NCBI GenBank assembly: GCA_017539425.1 | Contig: JAFYHA010000141.1 | Coordinates: forward strand, 67,839-104,844 | Reading direction: 5' to 3' | Length of the DNA: 37,006 bases | DNA from: Clostridia bacterium | GTDB taxonomy: Bacteria > Bacillota > Clostridia > Oscillospirales > CAG-272 | Part shown: in pieces, positions 25,604 to 33,332 of the stretch | How positions within the stretch are numbered: the stretch's first letter is position 1 | Layout: each line of letters begins with the position of its first letter | Program-made: the position numbers and the translations under genes | Notes under the pieces: generated by a model | Seen by the model: only the letters and a program-made list of their open reading frames with translations | What the model was told of the DNA's origin: nothing | The model's database searches: none

Positions 25604-26848
25604 TTATGTGCGGCATTGCGCCGCAAATTCCAGCAGATCCTCTTTTGCATTGTTGATTTTCCGGTCGATGACCGCATTCAGAAGCCGGTTCAGGCATTGC
25701 CCGACTTCCGGCCCGTTTTGGACGATCCCGGCTGCAATCAGCTCTGTACCGGAAACCGCCAGGTCCGCGGGTCTCATACAGGCGCCGGAACAAACCAGCT
25801 CCTCGACAACGGACCGCAGTTGCTCATGTGTCTGAGCCACTTTATCCAGGGCTCCCTTTTCCTTGGAAAAGGACATACAATGGACAGCATAATGATATTC
25901 GATCGCTTTTCTGACAATGGGCAGGCTCTTTTCGACGATCAGATGGTTCAACGTGACCGGTTCCGCTTCCAGCCTTTCATACGGAAAGGCAAGGATCTTC
26001 TTCACGGTTTCCTGAAGAGCATTGTCCATACGAAGGGCCTTCAGATAGTGCCCGACCGAATGCTCCGTATAGGGCAGCGCTTTATCGGTCGGCATAAAGG
26101 CCAGCGCCAGCCGGACCGCTTCGTCGGGTACGCTGTACCCGATGGCATCCGCAACCCTGGCGGACTCAAGCGAGATCGCAGCCTCGGGAAGAAACACCTT
26201 CCAGACATTCGAATAGTCCCGGATCACTTTTCCCGCTGCAGGCCCCGCAATCAGTTTTCGGAATTCGCTCTGTATTCTTTCCGGTGCCACGACCGAAAGA
26301 TATCCGGCCTTCTTCCGGATCTCCCGGCAGCATTCCTCGTCGATTTCAAAATCCAGTGCCGATGCAAACCGCAGCGCACGCAAAAGACGAAGAGGGTCCT
26401 CTTCGATCCGGTCAGCCGCACTTTGGACGAACCGGATACGTCTTTTGGCCACGTCCTCCGCGCCCCCGAAGAGGTCCGTCAGCCCTCGATCCGGATGATA
26501 GGCCATCGCATTCACCGTCAGATCCCGGTGCGCCAGATCCATCTGCAGGGTGACCGGCGTCATCTCCTCGGTTCCTGTCCGGTAGGTGGTCACCTCGACC
26601 GGATGCCCATCCGCTATGACCGTGATCGTTCCGTGCCGGATACCTGTATTCACGGTTTTATACCCCTCAAAGCAGGCCTGCATATCCCGCACGGTCGCAT
26701 CTGTGGCCATATCCCAGTCGTGCGCGGCTCTGTGCATCAGGGCATCCCGGACGCATCCGCCGACTACGACCGCTTCGTGACCGCCGGATTCCAGCCTTGC
26801 GATCAGTCCGGCCACGTATTCCGGTATTCGGATATCAACAGTACTCAC
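25604..26848 (-). CDS. cca: CCA tRNA nucleotidyltransferase
   Basis: It adds or repairs the 3' CCA end of tRNAs in the cytoplasm. The 414-residue product has the class II nucleotidyltransferase head VVGGCVRDALMHRAAHDWDMATDA (shown in two parts, with the DWD metal-binding pair at residues about 44-46), RTGTEEMTPV, and the RRIRFVQSAADRIEEDPLRLLRALRF block that precedes the tRNA-binding domain. No HD phosphohydrolase domain is visible. The start is a GTG at 26848, with AAGGAG 6-7 nt upstream. It follows the carboxypeptidase gene by 18 nt. The local tRNA-Gln gene lacks an encoded CCA, so this activity is needed. Confidence 0.95.
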   Translation of the reverse strand: MSTVDIRIPEYVAGLIARLESGGHEAVVVGGCVRDALMHRAAHDWDMATDATVRDMQACFEGYKTVNTGIRHGTITVIADGHPVEVTTYRTGTEEMTPVTLQMDLAHRDLTVNAMAYHPDRGLTDLFGGAEDVAKRRIRFVQSAADRIEEDPLRLLRALRFASALDFEIDEECCREIRKKAGYLSVVAPERIQSEFRKLIAGPAAGKVIRDYSNVWKVFLPEAAISLESARVADAIGYSVPDEAVRLALAFMPTDKALPYTEHSVGHYLKALRMDNALQETVKKILAFPYERLEAEPVTLNHLIVEKSLPIVRKAIEYHYAVHCMSFSKEKGALDKVAQTHEQLRSVVEELVCSGACMRPADLAVSGTELIAAGIVQNGPEVGQCLNRLLNAVIDRKINNAKEDLLEFAAQCRT

Positions 26849-26866
26849 GGCACTCTCCTTTCCCGA

Positions 26867-27967
26867 TCATTTCACATAGGAAGTATATACTTTGACCGCA
26901 TCCTGAGCACGGTCTTTCGGATATCCCGCACCTCCTGCAGTGACCAGGACATAGGTGTGTCCGGAGCCGTCCTTGGCGCAGGTCACCAGGCAGTGATTCT
27001 TCTGTACTTTCCCCTGCTCATCATAGGTGTCCGCCGTATACCCCGTCTTTCCTCCGAACACGGTCAGCCCGTTGTCCAGCTTGAGCGAAAGTCCGTAATC
27101 CAGGAAATTGGTATACCATCCGGCCTTGAAATAGTAGGAGATGTCCTTTTCATAATAGGACGGCATATTGCATTCGGTCGTGGTCAGGACGGTTCTGGCC
27201 AAATCATTGTCCAACGCATACGCAAAAATCGCTGCCATTTCCCGACATGTCGTGTAGTGGTTATCGTCATGCAGACCTGTGCAGTTCGTGAAATGCGTCT
27301 GTGAAAGTCCCATCTGCTGAGCCTTACGGTTCATCAGCTCCACAAAGGACTCCTCCGATCCGGCGGTAATATCCGCAAGCACGATGGCTGCGTCTCCGCC
27401 CGACTTCAGGATCAGGCCATACAGAAGGGTCCTGATCGGCACGATCTCCCCTTCAGACAGAGACATCACGGAAGCTCCCGTTCCTTTCAAAGGATCCAGC
27501 ATCTCCCGGGTCACGGTAACGGTCCTGTCCAGGTCCGTGATGCGGTCGCAGACCACCAGAAGTGTCATGACCTTGGTCAAAGACGCCGGAAAGATCTTAT
27601 CGTTCGCATGCAACGAGCTCAAGGCATGATAATCCCCAAGATCCACCAGTACTGCGGCCTGCGCGTTGATCGGTGTCTGGATCAGCTGGGTCGTATCCGA
27701 AATCTCGCATAAATAAGAGTCCCGGTGCGCGGATGTCGCATAGGGATGGACTGCGTTCTCGTCCTCTGTCTCATAGCCATTCTCTTCCGTTTCGCCGGAC
27801 CCTGCGGGCTTTTCAGAGGCAAACCGGGGCACGGCCAGTATGACCAGCCAAACGGACAGCAGAAACAATACGCCCAGTGTTATGACCGTGACCAGAACGG
27901 CTCCGGGCACCCGCTCGGAACTGTCTTTTTCGGTTTTTGTCTTGCTGGCTGCTTTGTCCTTTGCCAT
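26867..27967 (-). CDS. D-alanyl-D-alanine carboxypeptidase (serine, S11-like)
   Basis: It trims the terminal D-alanine from peptidoglycan stem peptides outside the membrane. The 366-residue product has a cytosolic basic N-terminus, one transmembrane segment (residues about 20-48), an acidic linker, and the penicillin-binding fold with SxxK (S129-K132 in FPASLTKVMT) and KTG (307-309 in GGKTGYT). The second motif is SGG (189-191) instead of SxN; I believe related clostridial enzymes also vary here. The start is the ATG at 27967, because the frame further upstream runs into the tRNA-Gln gene. The ribosome-binding site is weak, and a three-codon ORF with a good GGGGGAG site lies just upstream (27972-27983). 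Confidence 0.92.
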   Translation of the reverse strand: MAKDKAASKTKTEKDSSERVPGAVLVTVITLGVLFLLSVWLVILAVPRFASEKPAGSGETEENGYETEDENAVHPYATSAHRDSYLCEISDTTQLIQTPINAQAAVLVDLGDYHALSSLHANDKIFPASLTKVMTLLVVCDRITDLDRTVTVTREMLDPLKGTGASVMSLSEGEIVPIRTLLYGLILKSGGDAAIVLADITAGSEESFVELMNRKAQQMGLSQTHFTNCTGLHDDNHYTTCREMAAIFAYALDNDLARTVLTTTECNMPSYYEKDISYYFKAGWYTNFLDYGLSLKLDNGLTVFGGKTGYTADTYDEQGKVQKNHCLVTCAKDGSGHTYVLVTAGGAGYPKDRAQDAVKVYTSYVK

Positions 27968-28021
27968 ATTCCTAAAGTCCCATTCGGGACTCCCCCTTGC
28001 ATCCTGGAATCGGTTTGTGTT

Positions 28022-28050
28022 AGAATACAAATTAGAAAAAGGCCTTGCAA
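28022..28050 (-). promoter_or_regulatory. Promoter of the carboxypeptidase-cca-ABC operon
   Basis: On the minus strand TTGCAA (28045-28050) and TATTCT (28022-28027) are 17 nt apart. The -35 box lies inside the stem of the tRNA-Gln terminator, so terminator and promoter overlap. The predicted leader is about 48 nt. Confidence 0.55.
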
Positions 28051-28062
28051 TATTGCAAAGCC
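28036..28062 (-). terminator. Terminator of tRNA-Gln
   Basis: GGCTTTGC and GCAAGGCC (minus strand, one T-G pair) close a short AATATT loop and are followed by five T residues. It begins 6 nt after the tRNA 3' end. Confidence 0.85.
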
Positions 28063-28068
28063 GAGAAC

Positions 28069-28140
28069 CTGGGGTGGCCAGATTCGAACTGACGCATACA
28101 GGAGTCAAAGTCCCGTGCCTTACCACTTGGCTACACCCCA
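28069..28140 (-). tRNA. tRNA-Gln (anticodon TTG)
   Basis: A 72-nt cloverleaf: acceptor TGGGGTG pairs with CACCCCA and is followed by discriminator G. The anticodon stem CGGGA/TCCTG holds loop CTTTGAC with anticodon TTG (UUG), which reads glutamine codons. The T arm is GTCAG-TTCGAAT-CTGGC. The CCA end is not encoded. It has its own consensus promoter and terminator. Confidence 0.97.
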
Positions 28141-28151
28141 ACACGCGCAAT

Positions 28152-28181
28152 ATTTTAGCATAACAACAGTGCGTCTGTCAA
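28152..28181 (-). promoter_or_regulatory. Promoter of tRNA-Gln
   Basis: On the minus strand TTGACA (28176-28181) and TAAAAT (28152-28157) are 18 nt apart, and TGC precedes the -10. The -10 is 11 nt upstream of the mature tRNA 5' end, so the primary transcript has only a few extra 5' bases. Confidence 0.88.
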
Positions 28182-28208
28182 TATTCTATTTCATTGGAGG
28201 CTATGGAT

Positions 28209-28484
28209 ATGTCAGATTGGGAAACCGCAAAAGAAACCGTCAAGGCCACTGCTCGGAACGTGGCTCAGAAACTCGATGAACTGACGGACAAGGCCGCTTT
28301 ATACATCAAGATCCAGCAGGTCGAATCCCATTTGGATAATCTGTATGCCCGGTTGGGGCGACTGAGTTACCGCAAGCTCATGAACGGCGAAAACGTGTCT
28401 GATGAGATCGGGACGCTGCTTCCGATCCTCGAGGACAAGATCCGTGAACTGGACTCTTTGCAGGACCAGTACAAGGCTCTCTGA
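28209..28484 (+). CDS. Small helical protein of unknown function
   Basis: A 91-residue, charged, probably all-helical protein without transmembrane segment or signal peptide (MSDWETAKETVKATARNVAQ at the start). Heptad-like hydrophobic spacing from residue 20 to 90 suggests a coiled coil. It resembles the short uncharacterised helical proteins often found in Lachnospiraceae, but I cannot name a family. I chose the ATG at 28209 because GGAGG lies 8 nt upstream; the ATG at 28203 and a TTG at 28194 are too close to or overlap that site. It is divergent from tRNA-Gln, monocistronic, and has a strong terminator. Confidence 0.8.
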   Translation: MSDWETAKETVKATARNVAQKLDELTDKAALYIKIQQVESHLDNLYARLGRLSYRKLMNGENVSDEIGTLLPILEDKIRELDSLQDQYKAL

Positions 28485-28501
28485 CCCTATCCGGAGATGA
28501 T

Positions 28502-28532
28502 CCCGGCGAATCATTTCGCCGGGCTTTTCTTA
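28502..28532 (+). terminator. Intrinsic terminator of the small helical protein gene
   Basis: A perfect 9-bp stem (CCCGGCGAA and TTCGCCGGG, 4-nt loop) is followed by CTTTTCTT. It lies 17 nt after the stop codon. On the minus strand the same hairpin has no T run, but it may still help to end the convergent dnaI-like transcript. Confidence 0.9.
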
Positions 28533-29504
28533 TTTTCTGATTTTTTGCATTCTGACGTCGGTTCCCTTAAAGAGAATCACCGCGTATTCTCCCAGCAGAC
28601 GGCTGACGATCCGGTCGGTATATCTGGCCTGCAGTTCCCGGTTGGTCAGGTTGGTGTTGATGATCGTGGCCTGCTTGCGGTTCATTCTTCCGTTGATGAC
28701 CCCGTACAGGACAGACAGCGTAAACTGGTTGGCGATCTCCGTGCCCAAATCATCAATGATCAGCAGATCCGCTCCGTAGTAGCGGTCCACTCCGTCATTT
28801 TCCGCCTCAGGAGCCGTACCTCCGAACCGCTGCTTCTCGAAATCCGCCAGCATATTGATCGCGGATACGTACAGCACGTCATGTCCGGTATCGATCAGCT
28901 GTCTGGCCAGCGCACTGCACAGATGTGTTTTGCCCAGCCCGGTCGCGCCCATAAACAGCATGTTGCCTCCTTCTTCATCGAACCGGTCCGCATAACGGCG
29001 GATATAGTCGAGATTGGCGGACATCAGTTTGTAGGTCTCGTCAGAACCCCGGTAATACTCCAGCTTGAACGTGTCGAATGTCTGTGTTTTCAGCAGTTCG
29101 CCGATTCCGGAATATTTATAGGATTCGAGAATGATCTCACGCTTCATACAGTCGCACATCTGTATGCCGATATAGCCGGAGTCTCCGCACTTCGGGCACT
29201 CATAATGCACATCCAGATAGTCTTCCGGATATCCTGCGGCCCTAAGCAGTTCCGACCGCCTTTTCAGTGCCTCTTCCTTGTCCTTGCGGATCTTCGCGAT
29301 TTCCTCCGGGCCGGCTTTCTTTCCGGACAGGGTCAGCGCAAACAGTTCCGGCCCCGTGTTCCGAAGCCGGCGCAGGACGTTCCTCATTTCCGGGATCTGC
29401 GCACAGACCTCGGCCTCATGCTCTTCGGCCTGCTGCCTGGCGGCTGCAAATTTGTACTGGTACCGTTCCCTTACGGTCTCAAACGCCTCTTGATTATACC
29501 CCAT
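28530..29504 (-). CDS. DnaI/DnaC-like helicase-loader ATPase
   Basis: This AAA+ protein is expected to load the replicative helicase onto DNA during initiation or restart. The 324-residue product has an N-terminal helical region, a zinc-binding motif (CPKCGDSGYIGIQMCDC, about residues 104-120), Walker A GATGLGKTHL (about 188-197), Walker B LLIIDDLG and the sensor segment IINTNL. The zinc motif is usual for the DnaI branch of Firmicutes. The start at 29504 has AAGGGA 6 nt upstream. It lies 20 nt after the DnaD-like gene, matching the DnaB/DnaD-DnaI functional pairing in Firmicutes. Confidence 0.92.
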   Translation of the reverse strand: MGYNQEAFETVRERYQYKFAAARQQAEEHEAEVCAQIPEMRNVLRRLRNTGPELFALTLSGKKAGPEEIAKIRKDKEEALKRRSELLRAAGYPEDYLDVHYECPKCGDSGYIGIQMCDCMKREIILESYKYSGIGELLKTQTFDTFKLEYYRGSDETYKLMSANLDYIRRYADRFDEEGGNMLFMGATGLGKTHLCSALARQLIDTGHDVLYVSAINMLADFEKQRFGGTAPEAENDGVDRYYGADLLIIDDLGTEIANQFTLSVLYGVINGRMNRKQATIINTNLTNRELQARYTDRIVSRLLGEYAVILFKGTDVRMQKIRK

Positions 29505-29524
29505 ATCTGATCCCTTCTATCCGG

Positions 29525-30568
29525 TTACGGATTGTCGTCTTTCAAGTCGGCGGATGTGCTGCTCCGCTGAATGGCTGCAGTCAGGAAATCATCCAGTTCA
29601 AAGCTGGACTCTCCCTCAAGCTGCTGACTGACCTTTCGGCCGTTGCGCCCGCGGCTTGCAACCGGTTTGGGCGCTGCCTCCGCCGGCTTGGCGGCCGCCT
29701 GTCTGTCCACTTCCTCGGGAGTGCGGTAACCTTCTTCATACCATCTCTTAAGGATTGCGTTGGTGTATGGGAAGGAGGCGACTCCGGAAGCGTTCACGCC
29801 GATTTCATATGCCTTGCGGATCATATCGATACCGTACCCGTACCCTTCCGTCCATGTCGTGATCATCTCCGTCTCTTTCTTGGTCAGAGAACGGGTCCCG
29901 ATGCCAAACATGACCCGGATCTGTCCCTCCACTCCTTTGAGTGCTTCCCTTCTGCGCAGGGTTTCATGGAGCTGCTGAGGAGTGCGGATGCCCTCGTCAT
30001 AGTACTGAACGGCCATCGTCTGCAGATAGCGCAAGCCCTTGCTCTTGGATGAGAGAGCACAGGACGCAGCCAGACTCAGCACATATTCCCCGTCCAGGTC
30101 CAGATAGGTCATCAGGGCCACGATGACATTGATATCATAACTTGAGAAGGCCTTTTGATAGATATTCTGGCATTCCTTGACGACCAGCGAGACGTCCTCA
30201 CGGTCCGTAAGGATCTGGGCGATCTCTTCGGATGAGTATACCGGAAGACTGGATGAACTACGAATGACTGTGGGCGCGGATCCCGAAGCCCCGGAAAGTG
30301 CTCTCTTTTCCGTTTCCGCCCCGTTTTTCTCTTCCTCGTTCAGGATACCGGCCCCCTGCCAGAAAGCAACGGCCTTCTCAAACGCGTTCCGGCTCATGCC
30401 CAGCTCTCCGGCCAGGCTGTCCGCACTCTTTTCCGGGTGTGCAGCGACCGCAAGCAATACGCAAAGTGTCTTCGCGTCTGCCCGTCCTACCGCCTCCAGC
30501 ACTTCTTTTGGGAGATTGATGACTCCGGTTTTAAAAATGAGTTTATACATTGGCTTTTTCGCTCCCAT
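29525..30568 (-). CDS. DnaD-domain replication initiation protein
   Basis: DnaD/DnaB proteins remodel origin DNA with DnaA and help load the helicase. The 347-residue product has an N-terminal winged-helix-like part (about 20-75: LAGELGMSRNAFEKAVAFWQGAGIL), two DnaD-like helical blocks (about 115-200 and 205-285; the second contains the YxxxI-like KAYEIGVNASGVASFPYTNAILKRWYEEG stretch, given here in its conserved parts) and a polar tail. Two starts are possible: ATG at 30568 (AGGA 8 nt upstream) or ATG at 30550 (GGGAG 11 nt upstream). Both overlap the 3' end of rex. Confidence 0.88.
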   Translation of the reverse strand: MGAKKPMYKLIFKTGVINLPKEVLEAVGRADAKTLCVLLAVAAHPEKSADSLAGELGMSRNAFEKAVAFWQGAGILNEEEKNGAETEKRALSGASGSAPTVIRSSSSLPVYSSEEIAQILTDREDVSLVVKECQNIYQKAFSSYDINVIVALMTYLDLDGEYVLSLAASCALSSKSKGLRYLQTMAVQYYDEGIRTPQQLHETLRRREALKGVEGQIRVMFGIGTRSLTKKETEMITTWTEGYGYGIDMIRKAYEIGVNASGVASFPYTNAILKRWYEEGYRTPEEVDRQAAAKPAEAAPKPVASRGRNGRKVSQQLEGESSFELDDFLTAAIQRSSTSADLKDDNP

Positions 30569-31238
30569 TTCTCTTGTCCTGTGTTCTGAGCTTATAGTCC
30601 AGGATCATCAGAGAATCTCCCAGATGCACGTTTTCGATTATGATTTGGGGATGGCCTTCCGGATGCAGTTCCCGGCCGGTATAATTCCAGATTCCCCGGA
30701 CGCCGCAGTCCGCAGCCCGCTGGGAGATGACCTGGGCCTGTTCCTTCGGACAGGTCAGAACGGCTATGTCCACCTTATGCGTTTCACAGAATGTCTCCAG
30801 CTTGCTCAGGCTGATTATAGGAATGTCATTGATCGCGGTTCCGGCCCGGTCTCCGATCCCGTCAAACAGGGCCAGCACATCTATGCCTCTCCGGACAAAC
30901 AGCGTCGTCTGGACCAGGGCCCGGCCAAGGTCGCCGGAATCGATGATCACCGCAGTCATTCCTTCCCGGACACCCAGGATCTCGGATATCCGCTTAAACA
31001 GGTAGTTCACGTCATATCCATAACCCATATGGCCAAAATCGCCGAGCTGGTTGAGATCCGACCGGATCTGTGACGCAGTTACGTTCATCATTTTGGACAG
31101 TTCGGCGGAACTGATGCGGATCCTTCCCTGCTCGACGAGTTCACGCAGATAGCGGAAGTATCTGGGAAGCCTCCGGATCGTCATTTCAGAGACCTGTATA
31201 TCTTTTTCCGTTTGCGTAAACAGCCAGTCATTATCCAT
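30543..31238 (-). CDS. rex: Redox-sensing transcriptional repressor Rex
   Basis: Rex is a dimeric repressor that senses the NADH/NAD ratio and controls fermentation genes. The 231-residue product has the N-terminal winged helix (RRLPRYFRYLRELVEQGRIRISS, then MMNVTASQIRSDLNQLGDFG) and a C-terminal Rossmann domain ending in ENVHLGDSLMILDYKL. The nucleotide-binding loop, normally GxGNLG, reads DSGDLG (residues 100-105), so the first conserved glycine is Asp. The C-terminal 12 residues are a charged extension. The start at 31238 has a poor ribosome-binding site, and an ATG 18 codons downstream is an alternative. It follows tsaD by 56 nt. Confidence 0.93.
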   Translation of the reverse strand: MDNDWLFTQTEKDIQVSEMTIRRLPRYFRYLRELVEQGRIRISSAELSKMMNVTASQIRSDLNQLGDFGHMGYGYDVNYLFKRISEILGVREGMTAVIIDSGDLGRALVQTTLFVRRGIDVLALFDGIGDRAGTAINDIPIISLSKLETFCETHKVDIAVLTCPKEQAQVISQRAADCGVRGIWNYTGRELHPEGHPQIIIENVHLGDSLMILDYKLRTQDKRNGSEKANV

Positions 31239-31294
31239 AGATCCGTTCCGGGGTTAACCGTCCTCCTGTGTGATCTCGTATTCGTCAGTTCGGA

Positions 31295-32320
31295 TCAATC
31301 CGGACTGCCGTCATCCTGCGCCGATGCGTTCAGGTCGGTTCCTGCACGTTCACCGGCCAGATAGGCATAGTACCCTGCGGCGGCAACCATCGCACCGTTG
31401 TCCCCGCACAATTGCGGTCTGGGTACATAAAAATTCACTTTCTTATTCTTGCAGAGCGTTCCAAGCGCTTCCCGCAGATGCGTGTTCGCGGCGACCCCGC
31501 CGGCCATAACCAGACTCTTTTGTCCGGTCTGGTTCAGGGCCTGACGGATTTTTTTGACGACCGCGTCCGTAATGGTTTTGACATACGCACAGGCAATATC
31601 CGCTTTTGGCGTTTCCTGCCCGGTCTGCACAAACCGGTTGATCGTATTCAGCGCCGCGGTCTTGATCCCGCTGAATGAAAAATCCAGGGCGTCTCCGGCG
31701 AGAGCCGGAGAAGGAAATGTCAGTACTCCTTCTTTTCCCTCATACGCCAGTCTGTCCAGTGCCGCCCCGCCGGGATAGGGCATGCCCAGCACTCTGGCGA
31801 TCTTGTCAAACGCTTCGCCGATCGCGTCATCCCGTGTGGATCCGAGTTCTGTCATCTCGTTGAAACGGTCCACAGAATAGATGGACGTGTGCCCTCCGGA
31901 AACGACCAGTGCCAGAAACGGGGGCCTCAGTTCCGGATATTCCAGATACGCCGCGGCAATATGGGCCTTGATATGGTTTACACCCACAAGCGGAATCCCG
32001 TTGGCATACGCCAGGGCCTTGGAAAAGTTCACCCCGACAAGCAATGCCCCGATCAGCCCCGGGTAGGCGGTCACGCCGACAACGCCAAGATCCTTTGCTC
32101 CGATCCCGGCTTCTTCCAGGGCACGATACGTAATGGAAGACACCGCTTCCACATGCGCACGGCTGGCAATCTCGGGAACCACTCCCCCATACATGGCGTG
32201 GACGTCGATCTGAGATGCCACGATATTCGATAATATGCGGCGGACGCCGGCTTTTTCATCCATTTCCAGGACGGATGCCGATGTCTCATCGCAAGAGCTT
32301 TCAATTCCTAAAACAAACAT
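31295..32320 (-). CDS. tsaD: tRNA N6-threonylcarbamoyladenosine transferase TsaD
   Basis: With TsaB and TsaE it transfers the threonylcarbamoyl group to A37 of ANN-reading tRNAs. The 341-residue product has the Kae1-type ASKHA fold, start MFVLGIESSCDETSASV, the metal-binding HIKAH motif, VSGGHTSIY, PYPGGAALDRLA and CGDNGAMVA. The ATG at 32320 fits the conserved N-terminus; an in-frame GTG at 32353 would overlap rimI. It starts 8 nt after the rimI stop. tsaB and tsaE, often in the same operon, are not in this window. Confidence 0.97.
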   Translation of the reverse strand: MFVLGIESSCDETSASVLEMDEKAGVRRILSNIVASQIDVHAMYGGVVPEIASRAHVEAVSSITYRALEEAGIGAKDLGVVGVTAYPGLIGALLVGVNFSKALAYANGIPLVGVNHIKAHIAAAYLEYPELRPPFLALVVSGGHTSIYSVDRFNEMTELGSTRDDAIGEAFDKIARVLGMPYPGGAALDRLAYEGKEGVLTFPSPALAGDALDFSFSGIKTAALNTINRFVQTGQETPKADIACAYVKTITDAVVKKIRQALNQTGQKSLVMAGGVAANTHLREALGTLCKNKKVNFYVPRPQLCGDNGAMVAAAGYYAYLAGERAGTDLNASAQDDGSPD

Positions 32321-32328
32321 ATCGTCTT

Positions 32329-32760
32329 TCAAAGTTCGGCCGACAGCAGACACGCATTTTCCTTGGGCTGCCGGTAATAGTTGTTGATTGTGCCCACCTG
32401 CACAAATCCCAGGCTCTCATACAGGGCCTTAGCGGCAGCATTGGACTCCCGCACTTCCAGAGACATATGGGTGAGACCTTTTTCCCTGGCAACCTGTTTG
32501 AGCGTTTCCATCAACTTCCGGGCGACACCCATACGCCTGTACTCCTGACGCACAGCCAGCCTAAGCAGTTCCGCATCATCTACGATGCAAAGGATGTAGC
32601 CGAATCCAATCAGCTTTTCTCCCTCAAATGCACCGTATGGATCACAGGAATCCCCCAGGAGCATCCGGAACGAATCCGGTCCCCACGGAACGGAAAAACA
32701 GGCTTTGTCAAGTTCGGATAACAGCGGAATATCCTCTTCCGTGATTCTGCGGATGATCAT
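32329..32760 (-). CDS. rimI: RimI-like ribosomal protein alanine N-acetyltransferase
   Basis: A GNAT-fold acetyltransferase of 143 residues. It has the acetyl-CoA-binding motif QEYRRMGVARKLM (R/Q-x-x-G-x-G/A) and the C-terminal LEVRESNAAAKALYESLGFVQVG typical of RimI, which acetylates the N-terminus of S18 in E. coli. The position directly before tsaD is the usual one. Its start overlaps the phosphatase stop by 4 nt (ATGA). Confidence 0.93.
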   Translation of the reverse strand: MIIRRITEEDIPLLSELDKACFSVPWGPDSFRMLLGDSCDPYGAFEGEKLIGFGYILCIVDDAELLRLAVRQEYRRMGVARKLMETLKQVAREKGLTHMSLEVRESNAAAKALYESLGFVQVGTINNYYRQPKENACLLSAEL

Positions 32761-33332
32761 TCGACGGTTCCCCCTTCCGCAGGCGCAAACAGTGTCCGGA
32801 TCGCCGATATGAGCTGTTGAAGACAGTTGGCATAGGTCTCCTCATCTCCTCCGAAAGGATCCGGAACGTCGACCGGAAGGGCGCAAATCCTGTCCAGCTG
32901 ATCCGGATATGCCGCGCGCAAGAGCTGAGCGTGCATATCGGAGATCCCCACGATCAGGTCTACCTTCCGGACAATGTCCTCCCGGATCTGACGGGCCCGG
33001 TGATCACGATAGGGATTTTCCGGAGTGCTCTCAATTCCTGCATTTTCCAGGGCTTTGACAGCCAGTTCCGTAATCGGCATGCCTTCCTGGGCAAACAGTC
33101 CTGCGGACACCGCCCGAATATGCATCGGGTCTTTGACATCCTTTCGGTTAGGGATCCGGATGTCTTCCCCGGACCTGACCATCCCGTTCAATACCGCGGC
33201 GGCCATGGGCGATCTGCAGGTATTGCCCGTACATACGAAGCACACCGTATATTCGGAAGCCAGACGTTCCCAGCTCTTTGATCCGGCCGAAGCCTCCTCG
33301 ACCACTTGTTCGCAAGTTTGCATAGACTTCAA
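32757..33332 (-). CDS. Low-molecular-weight protein tyrosine phosphatase family protein
   Basis: It would dephosphorylate tyrosine (or arginine) residues of cytoplasmic proteins. The 191-residue product has the active-site loop VCTGNTCRSPMA (CX5R; about residues 33-44) and the general-acid motif DPFGG (about residues 157-161). It has an extra N-terminal helix of about 25 residues before the catalytic loop and an insertion at about 55-70 (EDIRIPNRKDVKDPMH). The start is uncertain: a TTG at 33332 overlaps the upstream stop and has AAGGG nearby, while an ATG at 33323 has no clear ribosome-binding site. It is coupled by overlap to rimI. Confidence 0.9.
   Translation of the reverse strand: MKSMQTCEQVVEEASAGSKSWERLASEYTVCFVCTGNTCRSPMAAAVLNGMVRSGEDIRIPNRKDVKDPMHIRAVSAGLFAQEGMPITELAVKALENAGIESTPENPYRDHRARQIREDIVRKVDLIVGISDMHAQLLRAAYPDQLDRICALPVDVPDPFGGDEETYANCLQQLISAIRTLFAPAEGGTVE

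Noticed and set aside
25574..27304. 576-codon plus-strand open frame opposite cca and the carboxypeptidase gene
   Set aside because: The opposite strand encodes two well-supported enzymes; the antisense product resembles no family.
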